Source of the DNA: Ornithinicoccus sp045032955
GTDB taxonomy: Bacteria; Actinomycetota; Actinomycetes; Actinomycetales; Dermatophilaceae
Reading direction: 5' to 3'
NCBI RefSeq assembly: GCF_045032955.1
Contig: NZ_JBJFZU010000003.1
Span: forward strand, 310,001-374,000
Length of the DNA stretch: 64,000 bases
Each line of letters opens with the position of its first letter. The stretch's first letter is position 1. The notes below the pieces were generated by a model. The model had not been told where the DNA came from. It saw only the letters and a program-made list of their open reading frames with translations, and did no database searches. A program made the translations under genes and the position numbers. Shown here piece after piece: positions 36,101 to 44,188 of the stretch.

Positions 36101-36737
36101 GGCTAAGGGAGCGCGCCAGGTACTGCATGACGATGTCGCCATGGCTGTAACCGATGAAAGCTACGGAGAAAGCTGAGAACATGCGGTCAAGGAATCGCGC
36201 TGCATATGCCTCGCGCAGGTAGGCGTGGCCGAAGTCTTCGTCGGTAACCACCAGTTTGCGAGAGGGTTGGTCCAGTGCACCGTGCAGGTGGACGATGCCG
36301 GTGAAGTCGTCGCCGACCGGTAGCGCGGGCGCGCGATAGACGTCGACGTCCAGTCCCTTGCTGCGGCTGGCTCGTTCGAGGTGCAAGTCGTAGTTGGTGG
36401 TGACTACTCGGGGGTTGGGGTGTACCCAGGCCAGGTCGATAATGGCTTGATGGAGGCGGTTCGACTGGCTACCGGGCTTGTTGATCGCGCTCGCGACGAG
36501 TGCGTGAACTTCGATCTGGAGATCCGCGAGGTCGCCCAAGAACACATCGGGGCGATCCAGGTGACGATCCGTTGGCACCCTGTTGGCGCGCGTCCCAACG
36601 TCGCGCACCAGATTGGAGAAATCAGGAAGGCCTGACGGCTCGTCGAGGGATGCCCCGGCGCCAACGAAGAGCACGAGATTACCCTCCGTCGCTGCTTCGA
36701 CCAGTTCGTCCGGCACCTCGACTTCGCGAAACCACAT
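33156..36737 (-). CDS. SIR2-like (DUF4020-type) large protein, probable anti-phage NADase
   Basis: 1,193 residues. The N-terminal ~270 residues are a SIR2-like domain: LVLFVGAGASLDEPSGLPDF (21-40), VVTTNYD with Asn115 and Asp117, the catalytic-type His152 in VHLHGAL, then VVTDEDFGHAYL and SVAFIGYSHGD. The remaining ~900 residues are helical repeat-like and match the DUF4020-containing architecture of large SIR2 proteins. Proteins with SIR2 plus a long sensor region (defence-associated sirtuins) deplete NAD+ after phage infection; this activity is inferred. Convergent with the dead integrase, on the island's right side. No partner gene on the same strand. Confidence 0.8.
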   Translation of the reverse strand: MWFREVEVPDELVEAATEGNLVLFVGAGASLDEPSGLPDFSNLVRDVGTRANRVPTDRHLDRPDVFLGDLADLQIEVHALVASAINKPGSQSNRLHQAIIDLAWVHPNPRVVTTNYDLHLERASRSKGLDVDVYRAPALPVGDDFTGIVHLHGALDQPSRKLVVTDEDFGHAYLREAYAARFLDRMFSAFSVAFIGYSHGDIVMQYLARSLSREGRRFVFTHEADSREWRRLGLLPVRYPVDGPSHLALVDGLERWAELTAWGRLAHRRRIAELVSNGPPTIPEEVSYLEDALGHPERVLYFTERARGSDWLLWAANRPEFNRLFHPAACSDDDRTVSQALTRWVVDHYAMDERESPTALRLLRNCPWSPSMWDTLAHRLFAQEQRVPDWQVPWLILVLHRSPAEHSSLLDMLLCKASWQERPELALMLLEHRTRPFPRPGVDVGPSDDAPRFEVVFAGDDHWLDEAWKKVFIPLLPQHAPELLDLAVRQLRDAHRLGGALQPGFDGLTFGRSAIEPHSQDDFRDAADVLIDIARDSLEHLLHTSPRETAAMVERLARAKEPLLRRLAVHAWRLRGDRTPDDKLRWILEEDSLYDLDLQHEVYMLLEDSLASASDNVVTAVLDHAKAGPQDSAEHSPYVPYNLLAWLNRVLPESGAIAEEFTKLQEENPEFAPREHPDLNVTMTSGFVENAEPFTRDELHELIASSPAEAYAAIRSYTTADAFRFTGPTWTGTLNALRGCVTHYPGDGIRLADLLAPDDNDVRDTLVRAWSSASLSSTPEQADGVEAGETKRLQSHGVTPLDVLKVIGSWPMHTARSAVANMFARGGTADQPTAWHTLIPARRLASHLWPTTEVSGNVVDSEDHYLEAINHPAGNLAQFWLNVVAYDWRDNTDTWLGIPDDLQAELDRMVHDQSRNGLLARVLLTTRLRFFNGADPAWATSRLFPLFTWDRDTTDPSEVRGIWRSFVQFGQYDDQILADGLLDSMLATMRRANDLDNDEAIAQLGRQLATIALKSSLDPTGWVSTLTTDAPNVLKLAWIRSVGQQLRKMDPKDASAQWTRWIREYWTRRIDSLPRPLNKAEASAMALWVLGLPHERLEAVELLERTDAGLVKDDRVLMHLTGSRHEHQDLTCDPTTWARYVVHLLRGTTDPPWALDHYLREIVGGLRPAVPSPLFAELIDEAMRLGCTDAEEW

Positions 36738-37372
36738 GCGGGCAATCTAGCGAGAAGACGAGGACCATGGACTGACCTTGGCCTGGATCCTCTCGGAACC
36801 GCAGTACGGCATTGTCAGACCGGATGCAGGGCGACCTGGCAGTCAGTTCGTCGTTGCACCGCAAAAGAGACGCTAGGTGATCGTTTCGTCTGCGTCAGCC
36901 GCCTCAGTCTCGGTGGTTCCGCGACCTGCCTCGGAGCCCTGCTGGCCTTCCGAGCCGTAGGCGGCACCTACGACGAGGCGCCTGAGGTCGGTCTTGGTTG
37001 AACCGCCATCTCGAACTGACTTTCCTCCTGCACCAGCGCTGGGTCGCCGGGCATGCACTCGCCCGCGCAAAAGTGCGACGCGAGCCGCGACAACGGACTG
37101 TCCGACGAGAAGGCACGAGCTGTCTCGATCCAAAGAAGCGCGTCGCTCGGCTGAACGTGCCTCCACGCGAGCAACACAGCCGTCCGTACGAACGCGGTCC
37201 TGCTCGGATGCGTGGTGTGTCATTTCGCCGCGTGTGCCTGGTATCCGCGGTCGCTTGGGGTGCAAGCACCGACCCCGCTGTGTCTGGTGGGGTGCCGCGT
37301 CGACGTAGGGCGGAATGGCTGGGGCGCGGGGGGCGTTGCGCTGGCATCCACCACCCAGCCTCGGAGGTTCTC
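36738..37372. other. Intergenic region, 635 bp, possible decayed gene
   Basis: No confident gene. On the minus strand an open stretch around 36968-37200 encodes a protein-like segment (LLAWRHVQPSDALLWIETAR then SPLSRLASHFCAGECMPGD), with no start signal and stops on both sides; it may be the remains of a gene. The rest holds only short conflicting frames. It contains the upstream region of the luciferase-like gene, whose GGAGG lies at about 37363. Confidence 0.4.
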
Positions 37373-38401
37373 GTGCAGGTCGGCGTCGACAGCTTCGTCT
37401 CCCGGGTCACCGACCCCTCCACCGGTCATGTCGTCGGCCCCGCGGAGAGGATGGCCCACCTCCTCGAGGAGATCGAGCTCGCCGACCGTTCCGGGCTTTA
37501 CTCCTTCGGCATCGGCGAGCACCACCGGGAGGAGTACTACGACTCCGCACCGCCGGTGATCATCGCTGCAGCCGCCGCGCGTACGACGTCCATCCGACTC
37601 GGCAGCGCGGTGGCGGTGCTCAGCGCCGCGGACCCGGTGCGGGTGTTTCAGCAGTTCGCGACACTCGACCTAATCTCCGGAGGCCGAATCGACCTGGTGG
37701 TCGGCCGGGGCTCGTTCACCGAGTCATTCCCGCTCTTCGGTCTCGATCTGGCCGACTATGATTCGCTGTTCGCCGAAAAGCTCGACCTGCTCCTGCGGAT
37801 CCGGGAGTCACCGCAGGTGACCTGGTCCGGGCAGCACCGCGCCCCGCTCACCGGTCAAGGCGTCTACCCGCGACCAGTGCAGGACCCGCTCCCGATCTGG
37901 ATCGGGGTTGGTGGGACGCCCGAGTCGTTCGTGCGCGCCGGCCTGCTCGGCCTCCCACTGATGGTCGCGATCATCGGCGGCGAGCCGCGCCGCTTCGCCC
38001 CGCTCGTCGACCTCTATCGCCGGGCGGGCGCGCAGGCGGGTCACGCGCCCGAGAGCCTGCAGGTCGGCCTCCACGTGTTCGGCTATGTCGGCGAGAGCCG
38101 CCGCCATGCCGCCGACACGATCTATCCGGGCTGGCACGAGATGTTTACCTCGGCCTCCCGCGAGCGTGGCTTCGCGCCGCCGAATCGGGTGCAGTTCGAC
38201 GCCACCAGCGGACCAGACGGTGCGTTCTTCCTTGGCGACCCAGATGAGATCGTCACCAAGCTCGGCCGCGTCGCGGACCAGCTCGGGGGCGTTGATCGAG
38301 TCTCGCTGCAGATGACCAACCCGCGCCTGGCCCACGACGACCTGCTCCGCGGCATCGAGTTGCTCGGCACTGAGGTCGCGCCGCGGGCCGTCGGCCTCTG
38401 A
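37373..38401 (+). CDS. LLM-class flavin-dependent monooxygenase (luciferase-like)
   Basis: 342 residues from a GTG preceded by GGAGG at six bases. Typical bacterial-luciferase-like barrel: LADRSGLYSFGIGEHHREEY, IRLGSAVAVLSAADPVRVFQQ, LDLISGGRIDLVVGRG, and WIGVGGTPESFVRAGLLGLP. Uses reduced flavin (FMN or F420, not distinguishable) to oxygenate or reduce an unknown substrate. The family is common beside catabolic genes. Convergent with the maleylacetate reductase operon. Confidence 0.85.
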   Translation: MQVGVDSFVSRVTDPSTGHVVGPAERMAHLLEEIELADRSGLYSFGIGEHHREEYYDSAPPVIIAAAAARTTSIRLGSAVAVLSAADPVRVFQQFATLDLISGGRIDLVVGRGSFTESFPLFGLDLADYDSLFAEKLDLLLRIRESPQVTWSGQHRAPLTGQGVYPRPVQDPLPIWIGVGGTPESFVRAGLLGLPLMVAIIGGEPRRFAPLVDLYRRAGAQAGHAPESLQVGLHVFGYVGESRRHAADTIYPGWHEMFTSASRERGFAPPNRVQFDATSGPDGAFFLGDPDEIVTKLGRVADQLGGVDRVSLQMTNPRLAHDDLLRGIELLGTEVAPRAVGL

Positions 38402-38598
38402 CGACCCGGCCGAGCCCTACCCCGGGTGGCTGAACCCGCACACCACCTCGACGTCAGCAGTCATCCGATCTGGCGCACGCCACATCCGCAAGGCAAGGCA
38501 CACCGCACACGCTCCGGACCTGCGTCCTTCCGCCGCAAGTGACGCAGGCCGCTCACACCCCGGCGCCACGCTGTGTGCTCGTGTCGGGGCGTTTTTCA

Positions 38599-39660
38599 TC
38601 ACCGGACGGCGTCACCCCGCAGCGCAGCCCGGAGGAGCGCCGCCACGCTCTCCTGGCTCACCGGCCGAGGGTTGGAGTCTGGAATCGCCGCTGTCGCCAG
38701 CTCGGCGGCAAGATCCACGTCGTCCTCGGTGAGGCCGATCTCGCCGAGCGAGCCGGGCGCACCCACCTCTCGGGCGAGGTCCCACAACCCCGAGGCAGCG
38801 TGGGGGGTCCCGAAGGCCTCGGCGATGCGGGCCTCGGAGTCCGGGTCCGCTTCGCTGTTGTAGGCAGCGACGTAGGGCAGCACCACCGCATGGGTCGGGG
38901 CATGGGGCAGGTTGAACGTCCCGCCCAGGACGTGGCAGATCTTGTGGTGCATCCCGGCCCCCGCCGAGGCCAGGGCGACCCCCGAGAGGTAGGTGCCGTA
39001 GAGCACCCGCTCGTGAGCCTCCAGGCCCTCCGTGCCGGCCCGGAGGCCACGCAGCCCCGGGACCAGCGCGCGCATCCCCTCGCCGGCCATGGCCCGGTTG
39101 ATGGGGTCGGCGTGCGGGGCCCACAGGCTGTCCACGGCGTGGGCCAGGGCGTTCAGGCCGGAGTGGACCGCGAGGTCGGTCGGCAGACCCTGGGTCAGGG
39201 TTGCGTCGTAGACCACGACTCTGGGCAGCACCCGGGGGTCGGTCCCGGTGGTCTTGCGCTCGTCCTCGGTCATCCCCCAGATGTCGGTCGCCTCCGACCC
39301 CGAGAAGGTGGTGGGCACCGCGACGACCGGCAGCCCGGTGTCGCGGGCGATGATCTTGGCGAGCCCGGTGGCCGAACCGCCGCCGATGGCGACGACCGAG
39401 TCCGCGTCCACCTCCTGGGCCAGGGCGACCGCATCCCGGGCCCGCTCCGCCGGCACGTGCTGGACGACCTCACGGATGCGGCCCACGACGGCGAACTGCT
39501 CGCAGATCTGGTCCACGACCTCAGCAGCGTGACCGCCTCCCACGAGCAGCGGCCGTGAAGACCCCAGGTCATGCAGGGCCGCGGCGATGTTCGTCGCGGC
39601 CGCTCCGGCGCCGAAGAGCACCCGCTGACCCAGGGTGGTGTGGTTGAACCTGATCTCCAT
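38599..39660 (-). CDS. Maleylacetate reductase (iron-containing ADH family)
   Basis: 353 residues; ATG at 39660 has GGGAGA in front. Nucleotide loop GGGSATGLAKIIARDTG, the family signature VPTTFSGSEATDIWGMTE and KTTGTDPRVLP are characteristic of maleylacetate reductases, which reduce maleylacetate to 3-oxoadipate with NAD(P)H. The His-rich region AGMHHKICHVLGG and APTHAVVLPYV replaces the full iron-ligand set of other family members, as known for this subgroup. Last of a three-gene operon with an esterase and a ring-cleaving dioxygenase, giving a hydroquinone-to-3-oxoadipate route. Confidence 0.88.
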   Translation of the reverse strand: MEIRFNHTTLGQRVLFGAGAAATNIAAALHDLGSSRPLLVGGGHAAEVVDQICEQFAVVGRIREVVQHVPAERARDAVALAQEVDADSVVAIGGGSATGLAKIIARDTGLPVVAVPTTFSGSEATDIWGMTEDERKTTGTDPRVLPRVVVYDATLTQGLPTDLAVHSGLNALAHAVDSLWAPHADPINRAMAGEGMRALVPGLRGLRAGTEGLEAHERVLYGTYLSGVALASAGAGMHHKICHVLGGTFNLPHAPTHAVVLPYVAAYNSEADPDSEARIAEAFGTPHAASGLWDLAREVGAPGSLGEIGLTEDDVDLAAELATAAIPDSNPRPVSQESVAALLRAALRGDAVR

Positions 39661-39695
39661 ACGATCTTCTCCCTCGGGCTGCACCCGCGGTGCGG

Positions 39696-40379
39696 TCATG
39701 GGCGTGCGGTGTCACTGACGGTATGCCGCAGCAGCCGGGCGGTGAGCTCCGTCGCCGTCGTGGTGATCTGGTGCTCGGCGCCCGGTTCGATGAGCGAGGT
39801 GAGCTGAGCGCCCATACCTCGCAGCCAGTCCCCGGTCTGCGCCATCCGGGTGCGGGGCACCCAGGGGTCGGCCTCGCACCCGGCCAGCAGTGCTGGCGTC
39901 CCACCGAAATCACCTGAGAAGGAGACCTCCTCGTGCTCGGTCCCGACGTACCCACCGGTGAGGAGGACGAGGCCGGCATACCTGTCGGGGTGCAGGAGTG
40001 CCCAGTGCGCCAGCAGGCAGGCCCCCTGGGAGAACCCGAGCAGCACCACCTTGTCTGGCGGGTATCGCGCGGCCGCTAGGCGGCCGAGGTGCGCGTCGAC
40101 CGCCTCGAGCGACCAGGCGAGCCACGGGTCGTCGTCCGGTCGCTCTTCCATGAAGCCGTACGGGTACCAGCTCTGCCCGGCTGCGGCCGGCGCGAGCCAC
40201 CGAAGACCGTTGACGTCGAGGCGCTCCGCGAGGGCACGCATGTCGGCGGGGGACTGGGTGCGTCCGTGCACCGCGAGCACCGCGACCGGCGCGTCCTCCT
40301 CGCCCCAGCACTCCGCGCCCGCTGCCAGGTGAGGATTCTCCCCGGCGCGCGGTCGTGCTGGGGTAGCGGGGCTGGTCAC
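39696..40379 (-). CDS. Alpha/beta hydrolase, phospholipase/carboxylesterase type (MhqD-like)
   Basis: 227 residues, GTG start overlapping the dioxygenase stop by 4 nt. Nucleophile elbow GFSQG, oxyanion region VLAVHGRTQSP, Asp in CEADPWVP and terminal His in GAEHQI make the catalytic triad. Related MhqD proteins sit in quinone/hydroquinone-response operons with a ring-cleaving dioxygenase, as here. May hydrolyse an ester or activated product of the ring-cleavage route; substrate not proven. Confidence 0.82.
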   Translation of the reverse strand: MTSPATPARPRAGENPHLAAGAECWGEEDAPVAVLAVHGRTQSPADMRALAERLDVNGLRWLAPAAAGQSWYPYGFMEERPDDDPWLAWSLEAVDAHLGRLAAARYPPDKVVLLGFSQGACLLAHWALLHPDRYAGLVLLTGGYVGTEHEEVSFSGDFGGTPALLAGCEADPWVPRTRMAQTGDWLRGMGAQLTSLIEPGAEHQITTTATELTARLLRHTVSDTARP

Positions 40380-41329
40380 ACCTCGATCGGTTCGAGCTGA
40401 GACATGATGCTGCTGCGCTCGGACTCGAACTGGGGCGGCAGCATGAAGGCCTGGCCGAGCTCCTCGGGGGACTCGTCACAGTCCCAGCCGCCCTCGTTGT
40501 GGGTGACGGCCAGCTCGAACAGGGCGCCACCGGGCATCCGGACGTAGTGGGACTTGAAGTAGGTGCGGTCCTTCAGCTCGGAGATGTCGGTGTACCCGGC
40601 GCCCTCGATCTCGAACTTGACCTGCTCCTGGTTCTCCAGCGAGCCGAGGTTCCAGGCGAAGTGGTGGTAGGTGCCCGCACCGAACCGCCAGGTGCCCTGG
40701 TCGTCGGTGCGGTTGCCGCGCAGCTCGACCCAGTTGCCGTGCTTGGCGTCGCCGACCCGGAACCGGGCCAGGTCACCCTGCTCCTCAACGTCACCGGCCA
40801 GGAAGAACGCCTCCTGGCCGAAGTCGACCGAGCGGTCTTGGTCGTAGACGTGGATGCCGATGCCGTGGATGCCGTGGACCGCGTGCTCGCGGGTCACCCC
40901 CGCGGCCTCGTGGCCGACGCGGGGGTCGTCGTCACTCTCGATGAGCTGATACTCGATGCCGGACGGATGCGCGAATTCGAGCCGACGGGCGCCGAAGACC
41001 TCGACCGAGGTGCTGTCCACCTCGTGGTCGGCGAGCCGTTTCGCCCACCAGTCGAGCGAGCCGTGGGGCACGGCGAGCAGCACCTCGCGGGCCTGGTTGG
41101 TGCCCCGGCTGCCGTACAGGTTGGCCTGCTTCCACGGGAACGTGGTGATCACCGAGGACGGGTCGCCGTTCGCGTTGGAGTAGTAGAGGTGGTAGACGGG
41201 CTTCGAGCCGTCGTACAGCACGGTCTTCTTGATGAAGCGCATGCCGAGAATCTTGGTGTGGAAGTCGACGTCCTCCTGGGCGCCGGCGACCGAGAGCGTG
41301 ACGTGGTGGGAGCCGTTGATGTACGTCAT
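40376..41329 (-). CDS. Ring-cleaving dioxygenase (VOC superfamily, MhqO/LinE-like)
   Basis: 317 residues with two glyoxalase/VOC modules: first GSHHVTLSVAGAQEDVDFH (residues 6-24), with a metal His, second HGIHGIGIHVYDQDRSVDFG, and a C-terminal Glu in GGALFELAVTHNEGG. Members cleave hydroquinones or chlorohydroquinones with Fe(II). First gene of the operon, 161 bp from the divergent FCD regulator. The maleylacetate reductase downstream supports hydroquinone as the type of substrate, an inference from chemistry and gene order. Confidence 0.85.
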   Translation of the reverse strand: MTYINGSHHVTLSVAGAQEDVDFHTKILGMRFIKKTVLYDGSKPVYHLYYSNANGDPSSVITTFPWKQANLYGSRGTNQAREVLLAVPHGSLDWWAKRLADHEVDSTSVEVFGARRLEFAHPSGIEYQLIESDDDPRVGHEAAGVTREHAVHGIHGIGIHVYDQDRSVDFGQEAFFLAGDVEEQGDLARFRVGDAKHGNWVELRGNRTDDQGTWRFGAGTYHHFAWNLGSLENQEQVKFEIEGAGYTDISELKDRTYFKSHYVRMPGGALFELAVTHNEGGWDCDESPEELGQAFMLPPQFESERSSIMSQLEPIEV

Positions 41330-41407
41330 GGGGCGAATCTCCTTTGATGTGCACCCAGAGCGGTGACCGAGCCGATCGTCGGTCTTCGGACGCTAGCACT
41401 CGCCGTC

Positions 41408-41418
41408 TTGTCGGACAA
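41408..41418. promoter_or_regulatory. FadR/FCD-type operator between dioxygenase operon and regulator
   Basis: TTGTCGGACAA is a perfect match to the TNGTNNNACNA consensus of FadR-subfamily GntR regulators. It lies in the 161-bp divergent region next to such a regulator. A degenerate second site CTTGTCCGG is near 41439. Likely the binding site through which the regulator controls both itself and the dioxygenase operon. Confidence 0.72.
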
Positions 41419-41490
41419 TAGTTTGGCTGTATGGCGTTCTTGTCCGGTTTGTGACCACGTCGTCCGGGGTTGGGCGCTAGGCTCGCGCGC

Positions 41491-42180
41491 ATGACTGCAG
41501 CCACCACGCACCGGGAGGTCACGACCGAGGCCGCGCCGACGTCCCGGTCGGAGCGGGTCCACCAGGAGCTGAGCCGGCAGATCCTCGACCATCAGCTGGC
41601 GCCGGGGCAGCGCCTCATCGAGCGTGACCTCATCGACCGCTTCGAGGTGTCGCGGGCGACCGTGCGCGAGACGCTTCGCCAGCTCGCTGCCGAGGGGCTT
41701 GTCCAGATCCAGCCGCGGCGTGGAGCCGTGGTGCGGGCCATCGACAGTGACGAGGCGAGGGACCTCTACCGGTTGCGCGCCGCGATCGAGGGGTTGCTCG
41801 TCGAGTGCTTCGTCGAGCGCGCCGCCGTCGCTGATGTCCAGCAGCTGGAGGAGGCCCTGGACGCGCTCGAGGGCGCGGTCGAGGCCGGGCTTCCGGCCTC
41901 GGAGGTGATGCGGGTCCGTGATGCCTTCTACGAGGCCTTGTTCGCCGGTGCGGCGAGCACCGTGCTGCGCGAGGAGCTGGGGACGGTCCAGGCGCGGGTG
42001 CGGGTCCTGTGCGTTTCCAGCCTGTCCGAGTCCGGTCGCGGCGCGACGGCGGTCCGCGAGCTGCGGGCGGTGACCCAGGCGATCATCGAGTGTGACGGTC
42101 CGCGCGCAGCCGCCCTGATGCGGGAGCACATCGCCTTCGCAGCTGCGGCCACGCTGCGCACCCTGCCGCGTCCCGACTGA
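41491..42180 (+). CDS. GntR family regulator, FadR/FCD subfamily
   Basis: 229 residues. Winged helix at the N-terminus: ERVHQELSRQILDHQLAPGQRLIERDLI, then FEVSRATVRETLRQLAAEGLVQIQPRRGAVV. The FCD ligand domain follows (RLRAAIEGLLVECFVERAAV; VTQAIIECDGPRAAALMREH, with the typical metal-site Asp/His positions only partly preserved). Divergent from the dioxygenase operon and near a perfect family operator. The effector is probably an aromatic metabolite. Confidence 0.88.
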   Translation: MTAATTHREVTTEAAPTSRSERVHQELSRQILDHQLAPGQRLIERDLIDRFEVSRATVRETLRQLAAEGLVQIQPRRGAVVRAIDSDEARDLYRLRAAIEGLLVECFVERAAVADVQQLEEALDALEGAVEAGLPASEVMRVRDAFYEALFAGAASTVLREELGTVQARVRVLCVSSLSESGRGATAVRELRAVTQAIIECDGPRAAALMREHIAFAAAATLRTLPRPD

Positions 42181-42214
42181 GGTCGCACATTCGGTACACC
42201 AGGAAGGAGGACCC

Positions 42215-42352
42215 GTGGACGAGCTCTGGACGCTCCTGCTGGTCGTCGCCGTGGCCATCCCCATGTTCCTCCTCGTGCGCTGGCTTGCGGCCCGTCGAGC
42301 CGTCGCAGCAGCGCGACGCCGACGTGACGGGCCCGGGCAGTCCTCGCGCTGA
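42215..42352 (+). CDS. Small single-span membrane protein, 45 residues
   Basis: GTG start with the strong site AGGAAGGAGG four bases upstream. The product is MDELWTLLLVVAVAIPMFLL then a basic tail (RWLAARRAVAAARRRRDG). One membrane helix with positive residues inside suggests N-out/C-in topology. It follows the regulator by 34 bp on the same strand and precedes the carboxyethylornithine synthase-like gene. Function unknown. Confidence 0.6.
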   Translation: MDELWTLLLVVAVAIPMFLLVRWLAARRAVAAARRRRDGPGQSSR

Positions 42353-42427
42353 ACTCGTCGGTGCAGGCCCGGGGCGTACCCTCCGAAGGACCGGGACCGT
42401 TCAGGTCTCGCCATCAAAGGGCACGTC

Positions 42428-43627
42428 ATGCCGCACCCGTCTCCGTCCACCGCACCGGCATACCGAACGGCAGGATCGGAGGACCTCCTCTCCGTGGGGG
42501 TGATGGCGCACTCCCGCAAGGAGAACGAGCACCGGCTACCGATCCACCCCGAGCACCTGCACCGGATCGAAGCCGACCTGCGCGCGCGGCTCTTCATGGA
42601 GCAGGGATACGGCCTCCGATTCGGGATGTCCGACGAGGAGCTCGCCACCCACGTCGGGGGCGTCCGGTCCCGGGCCGAGCTGATCGCGGAGTGCGACGTC
42701 ATCCTCCTGCCCAAGGTGCAGGCCGAGGACCTCGCTGAGCTGCGGGACGGGCAGATCGTGTGGGGGTGGCCGCACTGCGTCCAGGACACTGAGCTCACCC
42801 AGCAGGCCGTCGACCGGCACCAGACCCTGATCGCCTTCGAGGCGATGAACCACTGGTCGCGCAGCGGCAGCTTCCTGCTGCACGTCTTCCACAAGAACAA
42901 CGAGCTGGCCGGCTACTGCTCCGTGCTGCACGCCCTCGAGCTCATCGGCACGACCGGGAGCTACGGCCCGAAGCGTCGGGCGGTGGTCATCGGCTTCGGT
43001 GCCACAGCGCGTGGCGCGGTCACGGGGTTGACCGCGCTGGGGGTCACCGACGTGCGGGTCCTCACCCAGCGCAAGGTTGCCGCGGTCGCCTCACCCATCC
43101 ACTCGGTCGACATCGTCCACCTCGACCAGGACGAGGACCCGGCCCTGACGACCGTCGTGACTACCGAGGGCCCGGTGCCGCTGGCGCCCTACCTCGCCGA
43201 CAACGACGTCGTCGTCAACTGCGTGCTCCAGGACACCGACGCACCGTGGACCTTCCTCACCGAGGAGGACCTGGCGCTGTTCCGTCCGGGGAGCCTGGTC
43301 GTCGACGTGTCCTGCGACGAGGGCATGGGGTTAAGCTGGGCGAAGCCGACGACCTTCGACGAGCCCACCTTCGTCGTGGGCGACAACATCACCTACTACG
43401 CGGTCGACCACACGCCGTCCCACCTGTGGAACTCGGCGACCTGGGAGGTCAGCGCGGCGCTGCTCCCGCACCTGCGCACGGTGCTGATGGGTCCGGAGGC
43501 ATGGGCGGCCGAAGCGACGATCGACCGGGCCATCGAGATCCAGGACGGGGTGATCCGCAACCCCGCCATCCTGGCGTTCCAGGGACGTGCGGATGCATAC
43601 CCGCACCCTCGTCAGTCCGTGGGGTAG
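42428..43627 (+). CDS. N5-(carboxyethyl)ornithine synthase-like (alanine dehydrogenase fold)
   Basis: 399 residues. Conserved opening GVMAHSRKENEHRLPIHP, GYGLRFGMSDEE, ILLPKVQAEDLAEL and WGWPHCVQDTELT. The specific block is HVFHKNNELAGYCSVLHAL, followed by the Rossmann turn VIGFGATARGAVTG. This matches the opine-type CEO synthase group related to alanine dehydrogenase, which condenses pyruvate with ornithine using NADPH. Specificity for ornithine cannot be confirmed from sequence alone. It overlaps the convergent zinc-ribbon gene by 16 nt at its end. Confidence 0.8.
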   Translation: MPHPSPSTAPAYRTAGSEDLLSVGVMAHSRKENEHRLPIHPEHLHRIEADLRARLFMEQGYGLRFGMSDEELATHVGGVRSRAELIAECDVILLPKVQAEDLAELRDGQIVWGWPHCVQDTELTQQAVDRHQTLIAFEAMNHWSRSGSFLLHVFHKNNELAGYCSVLHALELIGTTGSYGPKRRAVVIGFGATARGAVTGLTALGVTDVRVLTQRKVAAVASPIHSVDIVHLDQDEDPALTTVVTTEGPVPLAPYLADNDVVVNCVLQDTDAPWTFLTEEDLALFRPGSLVVDVSCDEGMGLSWAKPTTFDEPTFVVGDNITYYAVDHTPSHLWNSATWEVSAALLPHLRTVLMGPEAWAAEATIDRAIEIQDGVIRNPAILAFQGRADAYPHPRQSVG

Positions 43628-44037
43628 GCCTGGGGGACCGGAGGCTGGGTCCGGAGGCGGATCTGCATGGCCATCTCCGCGATCCTGCACAAGGAGTAGA
43701 CGCCGCACGACAGCATGATGATGCTGGTGATCTGCAGCATCAGGCCGATGACGGCCCACGGGGGGCCAGTCTCTTCACCGTAGAACGCAGGGTCGGACGG
43801 CAGCGCCAGTCCTGCCACCAAGAATGAGCCGAGATACAGACCCAAGCCGACGCTGACCAGGACAGCTGCCGCGGGGACCCCGTCGGACGGTCCGGAACCC
43901 TCGACGGCCTCGACGACGACACCGCTGCCCGGGCAGACCGCGCCCTTGACCACGTGGTCGCACAGCTGTCGGCTCTCCGTGAGTGGCATCGTCTGACCGC
44001 ACTCCGGGCACGCGCCGCGGTACGTCGTCATGCTCAT
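43612..44037 (-). CDS. Hypothetical zinc-ribbon membrane protein
   Basis: 141 residues from MSMTTYRGACPECG; an ATG two codons later is also possible. The N-terminus has CPECGQTMPL and a later Cys pair (QLCDHV, AVCPGSG) forming a zinc ribbon. Two membrane spans follow (AAAVLVSVGLGLYLGSFLVAG, and AVIGLMLQITSIIMLSCGVY). Unknown function. Its 3' end overlaps the convergent gene. Confidence 0.55.
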   Translation of the reverse strand: MSMTTYRGACPECGQTMPLTESRQLCDHVVKGAVCPGSGVVVEAVEGSGPSDGVPAAAVLVSVGLGLYLGSFLVAGLALPSDPAFYGEETGPPWAVIGLMLQITSIIMLSCGVYSLCRIAEMAMQIRLRTQPPVPQAYPTD

Positions 44038-44188
44038 GATGTGTCCCCTGTCCCCGGTGTCCCTCACCTGCGCTGAGAGTAGACCCTGGCAAGGCCTTCA
44101 GGACGGCAACGTGACGTCGACGTCGGCGTGGCTCGTGGTCAATACCTCCGGCGACCCGCTCGCACCGCGAAGTCGTCGACGGCGTCGG

